Notes: generated by a model not told the origin, from the sequence alone. Shown: positions 8,308 through 16,825, counted from the stretch's first letter. The stretch: DNA of 33,844 nt from Fibrobacter sp. UBA4373 (GCA_002390045.1 DGSB01000084.1:1-33844), one strand, 5' to 3'. Numbers and translations are program-made.

Positions 8308-8958
8308 ATGGAAGCAAACTGGATTGACATTTTTTGCGGTTCGATTCTTTTAATTCTGATCGGAATCGGCATTTTTTGCGGACTCGCCAAAACCATCGTC
8401 CATCTGATTGCCTGGATCGGCGGCGCGATTGGTGTCATCTACGCTCCCGATTTCTTAGGACCGTTTCTAGCCGAAAACTTCCATTTTTCAGAAACCACGT
8501 TTGTCCTTCTCACGCGCGTCCTAGGATTTTTAGTCCCCTTCATTCTACTCCGCGTTTTAGGACACTTTATAAACAAATTCATCAAACGGCATTTTTCCCT
8601 GTTGAATGCTCTTGCCGGCGGGTTCTTGGGACTGATCAAAGGACTCATTCCCTGCATCATTTTGCTTTCTACGCTTTATCTTTTACCGCTTTCCGGATCC
8701 TTAAAAGCGCAGCGCGACACTTCATACGCCTACCATGCGTATAGTTACGCCCTTCAGAAGTCCGGAGCGGAATCGAAAATTCTCGACACCGAGGATTCCA
8801 TTCGCAAGTCCATCAACGACAAGATAACGGAAACCATCGACAGTTCCAAAGCTAAGGCATCTGCCGCCGCCGAAGAAGCCGTAAAAAATACCGCAGAAAA
8901 AGCCACCGCAACCGCCAAAGAAACGGCCCAAAAAGCCACTTCCAAACTTTTGGACTAA
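8308..8958 (+). CDS. cvpA: CvpA-family inner membrane protein
   Basis: 216 residues. The ATG at 8308 lies five bases after the kinase stop. It has four hydrophobic segments at about 5-25, 30-48, 62-90 and 108-130, with the family-like stretches DIFCGSILLILIGIG, GLAKTIV and a glycine-rich LNALAGGFLGLIKG. CvpA proteins are membrane proteins linked to colicin V production and envelope tolerance, and their molecular role is not settled. The last 65 residues are unusual: an Ala/Lys/Glu/Thr-rich tail (AEEAVKNTAEKATATAKE) that would form a long amphipathic helix, resembling LEA-type repeats. Pairing with a membrane-anchored kinase suggests the tail could be a phosphorylation or interaction site, which is inference. 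Confidence 0.85.
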   Translation: MEANWIDIFCGSILLILIGIGIFCGLAKTIVHLIAWIGGAIGVIYAPDFLGPFLAENFHFSETTFVLLTRVLGFLVPFILLRVLGHFINKFIKRHFSLLNALAGGFLGLIKGLIPCIILLSTLYLLPLSGSLKAQRDTSYAYHAYSYALQKSGAESKILDTEDSIRKSINDKITETIDSSKAKASAAAEEAVKNTAEKATATAKETAQKATSKLLD

Positions 8959-8964
8959 CGCCAT

Positions 8965-8998
8965 AAAAAAACGTTCCCGGGAGGAATTCCCAGGAACG
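8965..8998 (-). terminator. Intrinsic terminator for the PL11 gene
   Basis: On the minus strand an 11-bp stem with one G-T pair (arms 8988-8998 and 8972-8982) has a five-base loop and is followed by seven T (8965-8971). It lies 30 bases after the stop of the minus-strand lyase gene. The plus strand has no T-run after the stem, so cvpA is not clearly served. Confidence 0.9.
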
Positions 8999-9028
8999 CG
9001 ATGTGTGGTTGTTGGATGTGTGAAATTT

Positions 9029-11848
9029 TTAATGTTTGCGGGCTGAAATCTTCGCTAGGAATTTTCCATTCGCACGAATGCCGATGATGTAAGAGCCAGC
9101 CGGAAGAGCATCCCATTCCTGAACGATTACGCCCTGACGACCTACTTCTTTTTGGAAGATGATGTTTCCGTTCACATCCAAAACAGCGAGAGAGGCACGA
9201 GAAACCGGAATGCGGTAAGAAATTCCATTGCGAGAAGCACTTAAAGAGGCTTCGGTCACCGCGGAAATCACAGGGAGGCTTACCTTATCCGGATCCACCC
9301 AGGAAGAATCTTCCATTCTCCAACGGCGAACGCCTTCCACATCGAATTCAAATTCGTCCACATTCGGGCCACCATCAGAAGTCATCGATGAAAGCTTTAT
9401 CGTATTCAAACCCTTTCGCAAATTTACCGGTACAACAACAGAATCATAAGTCGTCCATGCGCCGGTCGATTCAAAAGGAAGCGCTCCCAAAATGGAATCA
9501 TTCCAAGTCAGATTCATCATACGGCCAGCCGAGCCGCCATTGGCAAAGCGGATTGTCAAATTCGCATCGCCTTCGACTTTTTCCGAAAGGATTTTCCATT
9601 CGCCAAAACTCGAAACATCATTCGTAAAGTTGTAATAACCGCTATCGATCCAACCTGCATTCGATTCTTCATAAGTTCCAAAGCCATCTTCCGGATAAGC
9701 GCCATTCACCAGGGAAAGGATTTCACCCGTTGTTGAAGTCGAAGCCATCGGAATTACCGTAATGGAGCCCTTTTTGACAGCGGCGTCACCTTCCCCACCC
9801 ACAGTCGTCACGGTAAAGGGGAATGTTCCGATCTGCGTTGGAATTCCAGAAAGGGTTATCACTCCATTTGCATCTTCCACCTGAATTCCCGATGGCAAGC
9901 CTTCGACTTTCACCGATGAACAGCCTCTGTATGCATAGGAGAAAGTTTGAATGGAATATGCCCAAAGAACCGTTTGATTCGAAGACCCTGCACCCTGTTT
10001 CGTCAGGGACGGCGCAATCACGTCGCCGACAAGTTCAATATCGGGAACAGGAATCGTATCCTTGTCGTTTCCAAGCCAGAATCCTAAATGAGGCGGCTGA
10101 TTGTAAGCCGTATTCTGCCACGAAATTCCCAGTCGATAAACCGGATCATGCATCAAAGTATACATACGCTTGGTCGTTGGAATCGTCGTCGTGTAAAGAT
10201 AGAGCTGATTTGATCCATTGTGAAGGATCACTTCTTCGCGCCAGTCCCCGAGAATATCTCCTAAAAGGTTCGGAGTCGCCTTGGTGGAATTGCAGGAATT
10301 TCCTTCGAATGTGATGAGGTTTGTGTTTTTACTGGTGGAACTATTCCATTTGCTGACCGTTGTGTTGTCAAAGAGTTCGTCAAGACGATCTCCGTCCCAG
10401 TAGATGCGGAAATTGTAAGCGGGTCTCGACGAAGCTAGAATGGCCCCTTTTACGGAATAAGTGTTCCAGTTTGCGGCCGACCACAATTCATAGCCACGAT
10501 TTGTGGAATCCACGTCCGCAGCAAGGCCGCGGCCATTATCGCCCGAACTGGTTTCATAAAAAAGAATCGAGCCTTTGTTTGCATCATGAAGATTATACCC
10601 ATAAGGTTTTTCTTCATGCACCTGCCAAACTTCCAAGCCCGCATTGTCGGGATCTAAATCGCCAAAGTGAATCGCGTCTCCGTGGCCATAACCGATCCGG
10701 TACTTGAATTTTCCATCATGATCAATGGCACAATTGCCTTCGATAATTTCGTCAAAGCCATCTCCGTCCACATCGCCTGCAGAAAGGTTGTGGTTGCCCT
10801 GACCATAGCATTCCTTTCCGCTAGAAGCCGCATTATAGTACCAACGTTGAGTCAAATTTGTTCCGTCCCAATCGTAAGCGGTCACCGCCATACGCGTGTA
10901 ATATCCACGCTGGAAAACCATACTCGGCTTAAAACCGTCCAAGTACGCATTCGTCGCCAAAAAACGGTCTACGCGGTTTCCATACGAGTCGCCCCAACTG
11001 CTCACCGTTCCGCGGCCAGGATTGTACGCAACGGACATCATTTCGGCACCCGTTTGACCATTAAAAATCGTCAAGTACTCATTTCCGCTCAGAACATAAC
11101 CGCTTGAATTTCTGTAATCGGTACCATGACCGGTTTCTCCGGCAGCAGCGCCTTTACTGATAAAATTGCCAAGGCCGTCTTTCGTTCCCGGCGCCGTTTT
11201 CATGGCGACTTCCGCATAGCCGTCCGAATCATAGTCCCCAACAAGAATTTGTGTGTAATGAGCGCCGGCGCGGATGTTTACACCCAAATCAATCCGCCAA
11301 AGCTTTTTACCGTTTAATTTGTACGCATCTACATAGACATTTCCCGTATAGCCCTTCTGGGAATTGTCCTTGGAATTGCTCGGATCCCATTTGAGCACCA
11401 GTTCATATTCGCCATCCCCGTCCAAATCGCCAACGGCAATATCGTTTGGAGAATATGTGTAACTACCGCTCGCATTGGAACCTCCAGCCGGCTGATCCAA
11501 CTGGATGACAAGTCTTTGCGAAGACCAAACCGAAACCGATTTATCCGCCGATTTTTCGATCCCATTGATAACAGGACGCACTTCATACTTCGAATTTTCA
11601 GATCCCGATGCGTCTGTAAAATTCGTCGCCCCGGTAATCGGACTCGCGTTGACAAGGGATCCGTCCCGATAAAGATTAAACGCCGTCGAAGTCGAAAGAT
11701 CTGTGCCTAGCAGGCGCCAGCTCAAATAAACGCCTCCGTCTACTTTGACAGCAACAAGGCCCCGATCGAGCTTTTCCATTTGCCGAGACGCATTCGCCCC
11801 GCCGGCAAGCAACAACGCCGAAAGCACCACAACACCAATCCCTTTCAT
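9029..11848 (-). CDS. Secreted rhamnogalacturonan lyase (PL11) with C-terminal modules
   Basis: 939 residues. The ATG at 11848 has AAGGAG six bases upstream. An 18-base longer start is in frame but includes that RBS. A signal peptide ends near GGANA at residue 20. Residues about 21-606 match the PL11 rhamnogalacturonan endolyase plan: RGLVAVKVDGGVYLSWR near the start, then Asp-rich calcium loops on a propeller (GDLDGDGEYE, GDYDSDGYAE, GDVDGDGFDE), GNHN, EVWQVHEE, LLGDILGDWREE and a closing RLGISWQNTAYNQPPH. An Ig-like domain (about 610-700) and a CBM35-like domain (about 705-840) follow. The last 75 residues (VLDVNGNIIF, LPAGSYIIGI) resemble a type IX secretion sorting domain. PL11 enzymes cleave the rhamnogalacturonan-I backbone of pectin. 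Confidence 0.92.
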   Translation of the reverse strand: MKGIGVVVLSALLLAGGANASRQMEKLDRGLVAVKVDGGVYLSWRLLGTDLSTSTAFNLYRDGSLVNASPITGATNFTDASGSENSKYEVRPVINGIEKSADKSVSVWSSQRLVIQLDQPAGGSNASGSYTYSPNDIAVGDLDGDGEYELVLKWDPSNSKDNSQKGYTGNVYVDAYKLNGKKLWRIDLGVNIRAGAHYTQILVGDYDSDGYAEVAMKTAPGTKDGLGNFISKGAAAGETGHGTDYRNSSGYVLSGNEYLTIFNGQTGAEMMSVAYNPGRGTVSSWGDSYGNRVDRFLATNAYLDGFKPSMVFQRGYYTRMAVTAYDWDGTNLTQRWYYNAASSGKECYGQGNHNLSAGDVDGDGFDEIIEGNCAIDHDGKFKYRIGYGHGDAIHFGDLDPDNAGLEVWQVHEEKPYGYNLHDANKGSILFYETSSGDNGRGLAADVDSTNRGYELWSAANWNTYSVKGAILASSRPAYNFRIYWDGDRLDELFDNTTVSKWNSSTSKNTNLITFEGNSCNSTKATPNLLGDILGDWREEVILHNGSNQLYLYTTTIPTTKRMYTLMHDPVYRLGISWQNTAYNQPPHLGFWLGNDKDTIPVPDIELVGDVIAPSLTKQGAGSSNQTVLWAYSIQTFSYAYRGCSSVKVEGLPSGIQVEDANGVITLSGIPTQIGTFPFTVTTVGGEGDAAVKKGSITVIPMASTSTTGEILSLVNGAYPEDGFGTYEESNAGWIDSGYYNFTNDVSSFGEWKILSEKVEGDANLTIRFANGGSAGRMMNLTWNDSILGALPFESTGAWTTYDSVVVPVNLRKGLNTIKLSSMTSDGGPNVDEFEFDVEGVRRWRMEDSSWVDPDKVSLPVISAVTEASLSASRNGISYRIPVSRASLAVLDVNGNIIFQKEVGRQGVIVQEWDALPAGSYIIGIRANGKFLAKISARKH

Positions 11849-11870
11849 AGATTCTCCTTTTTTCATTAAA

Positions 11871-11895
11871 ATAGGTAGGAAGTGGACCTACCTAT
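11871..11895 (-). other. 9-bp hairpin in the leader of the PL11 gene
   Basis: ATAGGTAGG (11871-11879) and CCTACCTAT (11887-11895) form a perfect 9-bp stem with a seven-base loop. On the minus strand it is followed by TTTTAATG and then the AAGGAG of the lyase gene. It could be a weak terminator after the arabinanase gene, an mRNA-stabilising structure, or an operator; the T-run is too short to decide. Confidence 0.5.
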
Positions 11896-11914
11896 CTTTT
11901 AAAGAAAATTTTCA

Positions 11915-11928
11915 TTGTCCAAAGACAA
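11915..11928. promoter_or_regulatory. Palindrome TTGTC-N4-GACAA upstream of the PL11 gene
   Basis: TTGTCCAAAGACAA lies 67-80 bases upstream of the lyase ATG. The same dyad with a different four-base centre occurs upstream of the GH43 gene at 14781-14794. Its size and symmetry fit a dimeric repressor site. No regulator gene is nearby. Confidence 0.45.
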
Positions 11929-11935
11929 CGTTCGG

Positions 11936-14698
11936 TTAATGGACTCGTGTTCCGTTCAAGCGGTAAGCTTTGGACGCACCTTTCTGCAAAAGGATCTGCG
12001 AATTTTCGCGCACTTTACGCAGGGACTTTTCCGAACTTTTTGCCTTTTTCGCAATCAGGAACGTCGTTTCCTCTTCTTCGGTGTCCGAACCGATCGTTTC
12101 TACGCTTTCGACGCGGAAAAGGTCCACAGCGCTCTGTTCCACGGTAAGACCGAAAGAGATTTCGCCCGTCGGAGCTCCGGTCTGCAAAGCCCCATAATGG
12201 TAAACGTCTCCATTTTCTGCGGTGATTACGCCTGCAATCGCGATTTCACTGCCCGAACGAGAAATGGAAAGTTCCACCTGCGCATTCCGCATAATGGAAT
12301 TCCAATCATCCCAATTCCAGTCCGAAGTAAACGCGGTCGTTCCCATATCATCCAGGGCATAGACGTCCGCTCGGAAAAGCGTCGTTTTCGATCCTGAAAT
12401 TTCGCGGAGAATGAAATTATCCCAATTGTCAGAGCCCGTTCCATTTGCATAGTTCGCAAATTTCAGTTTCATGGTAAAGTCACCGGCAGGTGCGCTATAG
12501 GTCGGCGTAAATGCGGTATTGAAAGCCGATGTATAAACTCCACCCGCATCGATTGCACCCGAGAGGACTCTCGAACCATTCTCGCCATAAGCGACTTTCG
12601 AAACCTCGAGATATGCAGCATCCGCCCCAAGGTAAATCGTATAATCCCCCGACGGCGTATTCGTCGCTGAATTTCTAGAGACCAAGGAATCCCCGATGTA
12701 CACAGCGACATTGATCGTTGTCCCGCTGCGTTTCGCCTTTAAAGTAACTTCGGCATCCTGATACATTTGACGGAAACTGGCCCAATCATCGCCCCATGTT
12801 CCTACAGAACCGGCCGAAGATCCGCTGAACGTTTCCAGGGAATACAGATCTGAACGCAGATACCACCTTTCACTTCCATTTTCAAAAGCGAGAATCCAAT
12901 TGTTGTAATTGTTCTTCGCTTCCGTATGGTTCACAAATTTATATTCCACGGCAAAGCTGTCCGGAACCGTGATGGAATGGAATTCTTCGTAAGCGTTCCA
13001 AGCCGTCGAATAATCCGTTTTTCCGATCAGCAGTCGACTATCCTTGCCGTAACGGGTCACTTTCAAATTTTCCGTTTCCGGAACGCGGTATCCCCAGAGG
13101 GTACGCTCGCCCGCTGTATTCATGGCGCTGAACGTGACCGTTTTTTTCGAAACGTCATTTTCAAGCTGAACCGCCATCACGCCGTTATAAGTCGTTCCGT
13201 CGGCGACAATTGTCGCATAATGGCGCCCCTTCGCGTAATCATATGTCCACGTTCCCGTGTAGGCGCCAGAAATCGTCCCGTCCGCGTTCAAATAAAGGTC
13301 CTGTTCGGTACTCACCGGGGTCGTTCCATCTGCCTGCGCATAAGGAGCATGCAAAATCACATGATAAAGCCCCGCGATTTCATCGAGAGCAATCGCCGAA
13401 TCCGGAAGCCCGTAGCCGACACGATGTTCAAACGGAAGCGGCACAATCCAGCCCGCCTTGTTAAAGACAAGTTCATGCGTTTCCACGTTATGCCAAGCCG
13501 TTCCGTTCGTCATCTTACGGTGATATACAACAAAGTAACGGCCATCATCATCGGTCAACAGGGAGTTGTGACCGTCGGCGACTTCACCGCTGCCTTCATC
13601 CCAAAAACTCCAACGATAACCCTGGATAATCGGATATCCATAAGTCGTATTCGTTCCATAATTATAGATATACTTGGAGAAAATCGCCTTATCGCCAGTC
13701 ACATCCGTATACGGCCCCGTCACCTCCTTAGAACGGAAAACGCGCATCGTATAGCCGCCATCCGGAGAATAAAATCCGTAGCTGATGAACATGTAATAAT
13801 ACCCATTTCCATCCGCATCCTTCATATATTCCACATAAGATCCTTCACCGCTCACATAATAGCCTCCGGCCACGTGAATTCCCATATAGGGATCCGACTG
13901 CAAAGCGCCATTATCCCAGACTTCAGAAGTCCCATAAGAGTAGCTGTAATCGCGAAGTCCCGTAGACGGGTCAAGCTTCAGCATAAAAAGTCCACCCGAC
14001 CAGGAACCGTACAAAAGCCAAAGATTTCCACTCTGATCGTAAAAGACATTCGGGTCGATAGCGCTCACGCCATAACCGCCATCCCAACCATTCGAATAGG
14101 TCCCATTGTTGCGCATATAATAGCGATTCGCAATCGTGCTCGATCCGGTGACTTTTTTATAATCCTCATTACCTGCGCCACTCGTGCCCGAATCCATTCC
14201 GCCAAAAACAACCGTTCCCGCATAGGAATACGGTCCTTCAATTTGATCCGAAGTCAGAAGGCCAATCGATGATTTCCAATCGTCTCCATTTTCCGAATAG
14301 TAAATGCACCACTTTTTCATGGACTTGTTCCAGATGATATCCGGAGCCCAATAGTTTGTCTGCGCATCAGAAGCTGTCGTCCAGCCGGACCATGTCGCCC
14401 CTACGCTGACGATTTTGGAAAAGTCCGTCGAAAGCGTTCCATTCGCCAAATATGTCGGCGTAAATTCCGTCCAGTTGATTAAATCTTTAGAATAAGCGGC
14501 GCCGCCCATCGTACCAAAGATGTAATAGTATTTTGTTCGCGACTTAGAGGCATCCTGTTCCGGGTACGAATTTCCGGACGCATCCTTATAAACAAGAACT
14601 ACCGACGGGTCATGTACCGCTACTGAGCTCGCCGACGACAAACCAAACGCCAAGCCCGCGATCGCGAGAGCGCTTTTCCAAAGAGAGATTTTTCCCAT
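11936..14698 (-). CDS. Secreted endo-alpha-1,5-L-arabinanase (GH43) with duplicated C-terminal domain
   Basis: 920 residues. The ATG at 14698 (MGKISLW) has AAAGGA eight bases upstream; earlier in-frame ATGs overlap or precede the RBS. The signal peptide ends at about SSASS. The five-bladed GH43 catalytic domain spans about 25-420. The probable catalytic acids are Asp30 (VAVHDPS), Asp215 (AIDPNVF) and Glu285 (SGEGSYVEY); YWAPDIIW and ADGHNSLLTDDDGRYFVVYHRK-like sequence support an arabinanase. A beta domain typical of extracellular arabinanases follows (about 436-540). Two related modules at about 556-705 and 712-865 share NWILAFENGS/NFILREISGS, RSDLYSLE/RADVYALD and a DDW segment. The tail is strongly basic (KKAKSSEKSLRKVRE), as in many Fibrobacter secreted enzymes. 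It releases arabinan side chains of pectin. Confidence 0.9.
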   Translation of the reverse strand: MGKISLWKSALAIAGLAFGLSSASSVAVHDPSVVLVYKDASGNSYPEQDASKSRTKYYYIFGTMGGAAYSKDLINWTEFTPTYLANGTLSTDFSKIVSVGATWSGWTTASDAQTNYWAPDIIWNKSMKKWCIYYSENGDDWKSSIGLLTSDQIEGPYSYAGTVVFGGMDSGTSGAGNEDYKKVTGSSTIANRYYMRNNGTYSNGWDGGYGVSAIDPNVFYDQSGNLWLLYGSWSGGLFMLKLDPSTGLRDYSYSYGTSEVWDNGALQSDPYMGIHVAGGYYVSGEGSYVEYMKDADGNGYYYMFISYGFYSPDGGYTMRVFRSKEVTGPYTDVTGDKAIFSKYIYNYGTNTTYGYPIIQGYRWSFWDEGSGEVADGHNSLLTDDDGRYFVVYHRKMTNGTAWHNVETHELVFNKAGWIVPLPFEHRVGYGLPDSAIALDEIAGLYHVILHAPYAQADGTTPVSTEQDLYLNADGTISGAYTGTWTYDYAKGRHYATIVADGTTYNGVMAVQLENDVSKKTVTFSAMNTAGERTLWGYRVPETENLKVTRYGKDSRLLIGKTDYSTAWNAYEEFHSITVPDSFAVEYKFVNHTEAKNNYNNWILAFENGSERWYLRSDLYSLETFSGSSAGSVGTWGDDWASFRQMYQDAEVTLKAKRSGTTINVAVYIGDSLVSRNSATNTPSGDYTIYLGADAAYLEVSKVAYGENGSRVLSGAIDAGGVYTSAFNTAFTPTYSAPAGDFTMKLKFANYANGTGSDNWDNFILREISGSKTTLFRADVYALDDMGTTAFTSDWNWDDWNSIMRNAQVELSISRSGSEIAIAGVITAENGDVYHYGALQTGAPTGEISFGLTVEQSAVDLFRVESVETIGSDTEEEETTFLIAKKAKSSEKSLRKVRENSQILLQKGASKAYRLNGTRVH

Positions 14699-14756
14699 AT
14701 CACACATCCTTTTTTTATAATCCACCATTCTAAATATCGCTTCTAAAATGCACTTT

Positions 14757-14773
14757 ATCACCTTTTTTGTGAT
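14757..14773. promoter_or_regulatory. Inverted repeat ATCAC-N7-GTGAT in the GH43/hemY divergent region
   Basis: A 5-bp dyad (14757-14761 and 14769-14773) with a T-rich spacer lies between the divergent arabinanase and hemY genes, next to the longer TTGTC palindrome. It could be an operator half of a larger control region or chance. Confidence 0.25.
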
Positions 14774-14780
14774 TTCTCAG

Positions 14781-14794
14781 TTGTCTTCGGACAA
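14781..14794. promoter_or_regulatory. Palindrome TTGTC-N4-GACAA upstream of the GH43 gene
   Basis: TTGTCTTCGGACAA, extendable by one base pair on each side (14780-14795), lies 83-96 bases upstream of the arabinanase ATG and 32-45 bases upstream of hemY. It matches the dyad ahead of the lyase gene at 11915-11928. The TTCG centre would also make a stable RNA tetraloop. Confidence 0.45.
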
Positions 14795-14810
14795 CACCCC
14801 CTCATTTTTG

Positions 14811-14819
14811 TATTTTTTG
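14811..14819 (+). promoter_or_regulatory. Putative -7 box (TATTTTTTG) for hemY
   Basis: TATTTTTTG ends six bases before the hemY ATG at 14826. This is one base longer than TAnnTTTG. A transcript starting about seven bases downstream would be leaderless. Confidence 0.35.
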
Positions 14820-14825
14820 AGCGCT

Positions 14826-16163
14826 ATGAAGAACGTTGCGATTATCGGTGCCGGCATTACCGGTCTTTCTTGTGCGTTTTACGCTAAAAAAAACGGAAAT
14901 TCGATCCAAGTCTTTGAAAAGATGAACCGCGTGGGCGGTGTGATGCACACCATCCAAAAAAACGGATTTACGTACGAAACCGGTCCGAGCACTGGCTCCG
15001 TCAGCCTTCCGGAAGTCGTTGAACTTTACGAAGATCTGGGAATCCGTGACCTTTTGGAAGAAGCTCCAAGCGTTGCCGGCAATCGCTTTATTTTGAAAAA
15101 TGGCAAGCTTTGCGCCCTGCCTTCGGGTATTTTCAGCGGTCTCACGACTCCGCTTTTCTCTTGGAAAGACAAATTCGGAATGCCGTTTGAACCGTTCCGC
15201 AAGCGCGGTACCGACCCGCACGAAAACCTTTCGAGCATGGTCCGTAGACGATTGGGACAGTCGATGCTCGATTACGCAATCGACCCGTTTGTTTCGGGAG
15301 TTTACGCCGGGAATCCGGACGTGATGATTCCCAAGTATGCGCTCCCCAAGCTTTACAATTTGGAACAGGAACACGGTAGCTTTATTCGCGGCGCCATCGC
15401 CAAAATGAAGGAACCCAAACCCGAACGCAACAAAAAAGCGACCAAGAAGGTCTTCTCTACCCAAGGCGGTCTTTCCGTTCTCGCCGAACATTTAGCAAAC
15501 GCCATCGGCAGGGAAAATTTTGTGCTGGGCAATCATCCTGTCGTCGTTCCGGAAAACGGCAAGTATAAGATTCACGCCGGCGAAGAAACCTACGGTCCGT
15601 TCGATCACGTCATCTTTACCGCAGGCGCAAGCCATGTTTTCGAAGCGCTTCCCTTTGTCAAGGAAAAATTCCCAGGCGCAGGCGAAGTCCTTTACGCCAA
15701 AGTTTCCGAAGTAGCGATTGGCTTTAAGAAATGGGAAGGCGTTCCCCTGAACGGCTTCGGAGCCCTGATGCCTTCCAAGGAGCACCGCAACATTCTCGGC
15801 ATTCTCTATATGTCGACGCTCTTTAAGAATCGCGCCCCTCAAGGTGGAGCTCTTCTTTCCGTCTTTGTCGGCGGTCTCCGTCACCCGGACTTCATCGACC
15901 TTCCTGCGGACAAATTCAAAGAAATGGTCTCCCGAGAAGTCGCCGACATCCTGAAAATTCCTCATATGGAGCCGGATCTCTTCGAAGTGACCCATCACGA
16001 AGAAGCGATTCCGCAATACGATCTGAAGACCCCGATTCGCGAAGAAGCCTACAAAGGCATCGAAAAAGCCTATCCGGGCATTCTGATGGGCGGAAACGGA
16101 ATCGACGGAATTGGCATGGCCAAGCGGATTGCCCAAGGGCGTGAACTCGCAAATCGCCTTTAA
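14826..16163 (+). CDS. hemY: Protoporphyrinogen/coproporphyrinogen oxidase (HemY type)
   Basis: 445 residues. The ATG at 14826 places the FAD-binding fold directly at the N-terminus; an upstream in-frame ATG would add 26 unrelated residues that run through the promoter box. GAGITG (8-13), Glu31 ending the second strand, and RVGGVMHT (35-42) are the dinucleotide-binding signature. ETGPSTGS (51-58) and the C-terminal GGNGIDGIGMAKRI match the HemG/HemY oxidase family. These flavoproteins oxidise porphyrinogen to porphyrin in heme synthesis using oxygen or another acceptor. It is odd beside pectin genes and no other heme gene is in the window. Whether the substrate is the proto- or copro- form cannot be decided from the sequence read here. 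Confidence 0.9.
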   Translation: MKNVAIIGAGITGLSCAFYAKKNGNSIQVFEKMNRVGGVMHTIQKNGFTYETGPSTGSVSLPEVVELYEDLGIRDLLEEAPSVAGNRFILKNGKLCALPSGIFSGLTTPLFSWKDKFGMPFEPFRKRGTDPHENLSSMVRRRLGQSMLDYAIDPFVSGVYAGNPDVMIPKYALPKLYNLEQEHGSFIRGAIAKMKEPKPERNKKATKKVFSTQGGLSVLAEHLANAIGRENFVLGNHPVVVPENGKYKIHAGEETYGPFDHVIFTAGASHVFEALPFVKEKFPGAGEVLYAKVSEVAIGFKKWEGVPLNGFGALMPSKEHRNILGILYMSTLFKNRAPQGGALLSVFVGGLRHPDFIDLPADKFKEMVSREVADILKIPHMEPDLFEVTHHEEAIPQYDLKTPIREEAYKGIEKAYPGILMGGNGIDGIGMAKRIAQGRELANRL

Positions 16164-16200
16164 GTTTCCATTTTTTGATTGATTCAAAGCTAAATTTTTC

Positions 16201-16208
16201 TATATTTG
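16201..16208 (+). promoter_or_regulatory. Putative promoter (TATATTTG) for tRNA-Leu
   Basis: TATATTTG is an exact TAnnTTTG match, 14 bases before the tRNA. It can also be read as a sigma-70-like pair, TTGATT at 16179-16184 and TATATT at 16201, with 16 bases between. As a stable-RNA gene it is a useful reference for the promoter style of this genome. Confidence 0.6.
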
Positions 16209-16222
16209 GATTATTCACTCCT

Positions 16223-16306
<84 letters not shown>

Positions 16307-16322
16307 TTAACCGAAAGAGCTT

Positions 16323-16775
16323 ATGATCGAATACTATCCAGACTCTATCTATTATCCGCGGGAAGCGGTTGAAGCCAAATATGAAAAGGGCGAACTGGCA
16401 AAGATCGAACAGCGTCTGCTCGGTTTTGCTGAACGCCATAAAAATCGTGTCTGGGCAATTTCCAAAGAAGATAGCGCTACGCCGAGCGACGAAGTCCTCC
16501 TCGACAATCTTCGCGCGTACCTGCTTGTTCGTGGTTCCTTGCAGCCGGCAGCCGACATGGCTGATCTGATCAAGGAAATCAGCAAGGAAGTCTGGTATCG
16601 TAACGAAGAACAGAAAGGCCGGGAAAACCCGCAAGAAGTCGCCATCAACTGGGAAGAAAAGTTCGAAAAGAAATGGCGCCAGGCCCGTATGTTCGAATCC
16701 TTCGTCTTGATCGACAAGTGCAAAGACAAGCTCGTCAAGATTCTCCGTTCTCCGGCCCCCAAGAACGAAGACTAA
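16323..16775 (+). CDS. Conserved-looking small cytoplasmic protein of unknown function
   Basis: 150 residues from an ATG at 16323, with a weak AAAGAG about four bases upstream. It has no signal peptide or membrane segment. It is highly charged and predicted largely helical, with two cysteine-free halves joined near residue 85 and a single Cys about 17 residues from the end. I do not recognise a family. It has the codon usage of its neighbours and a terminator directly after it, so it is very probably a real gene. It starts 17 bases after tRNA-Leu and may be transcribed from the tRNA promoter, which would make its mRNA the 3' trailer product of tRNA processing. Confidence 0.75.
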   Translation: MIEYYPDSIYYPREAVEAKYEKGELAKIEQRLLGFAERHKNRVWAISKEDSATPSDEVLLDNLRAYLLVRGSLQPAADMADLIKEISKEVWYRNEEQKGRENPQEVAINWEEKFEKKWRQARMFESFVLIDKCKDKLVKILRSPAPKNED

Positions 16776-16794
16776 AGTTTTGAAAATAAAAGCG

Positions 16795-16821
16795 AAAGGT
16801 TCCTCCCCGAGGAACCTTTTT
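16795..16821. terminator. Intrinsic terminator between converging genes
   Basis: GGTTCCTC (16798-16805) and GAGGAACC (16809-16816) form a perfect stem, extended by AAA/TTT pairs, with a three-base loop. Five T follow on the plus strand. It ends the tRNA-associated gene and lies five bases beyond the recJ stop, so it probably serves both. Confidence 0.9.
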
Positions 16822-16825
16822 CTTT

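Noticed and set aside
12926..14272. 448-codon open frame opposite the GH43 gene
   Set aside because: It is an antisense shadow with arginine/isoleucine-rich composition and no RBS; the GH43 motifs on the other strand are unmistakable.
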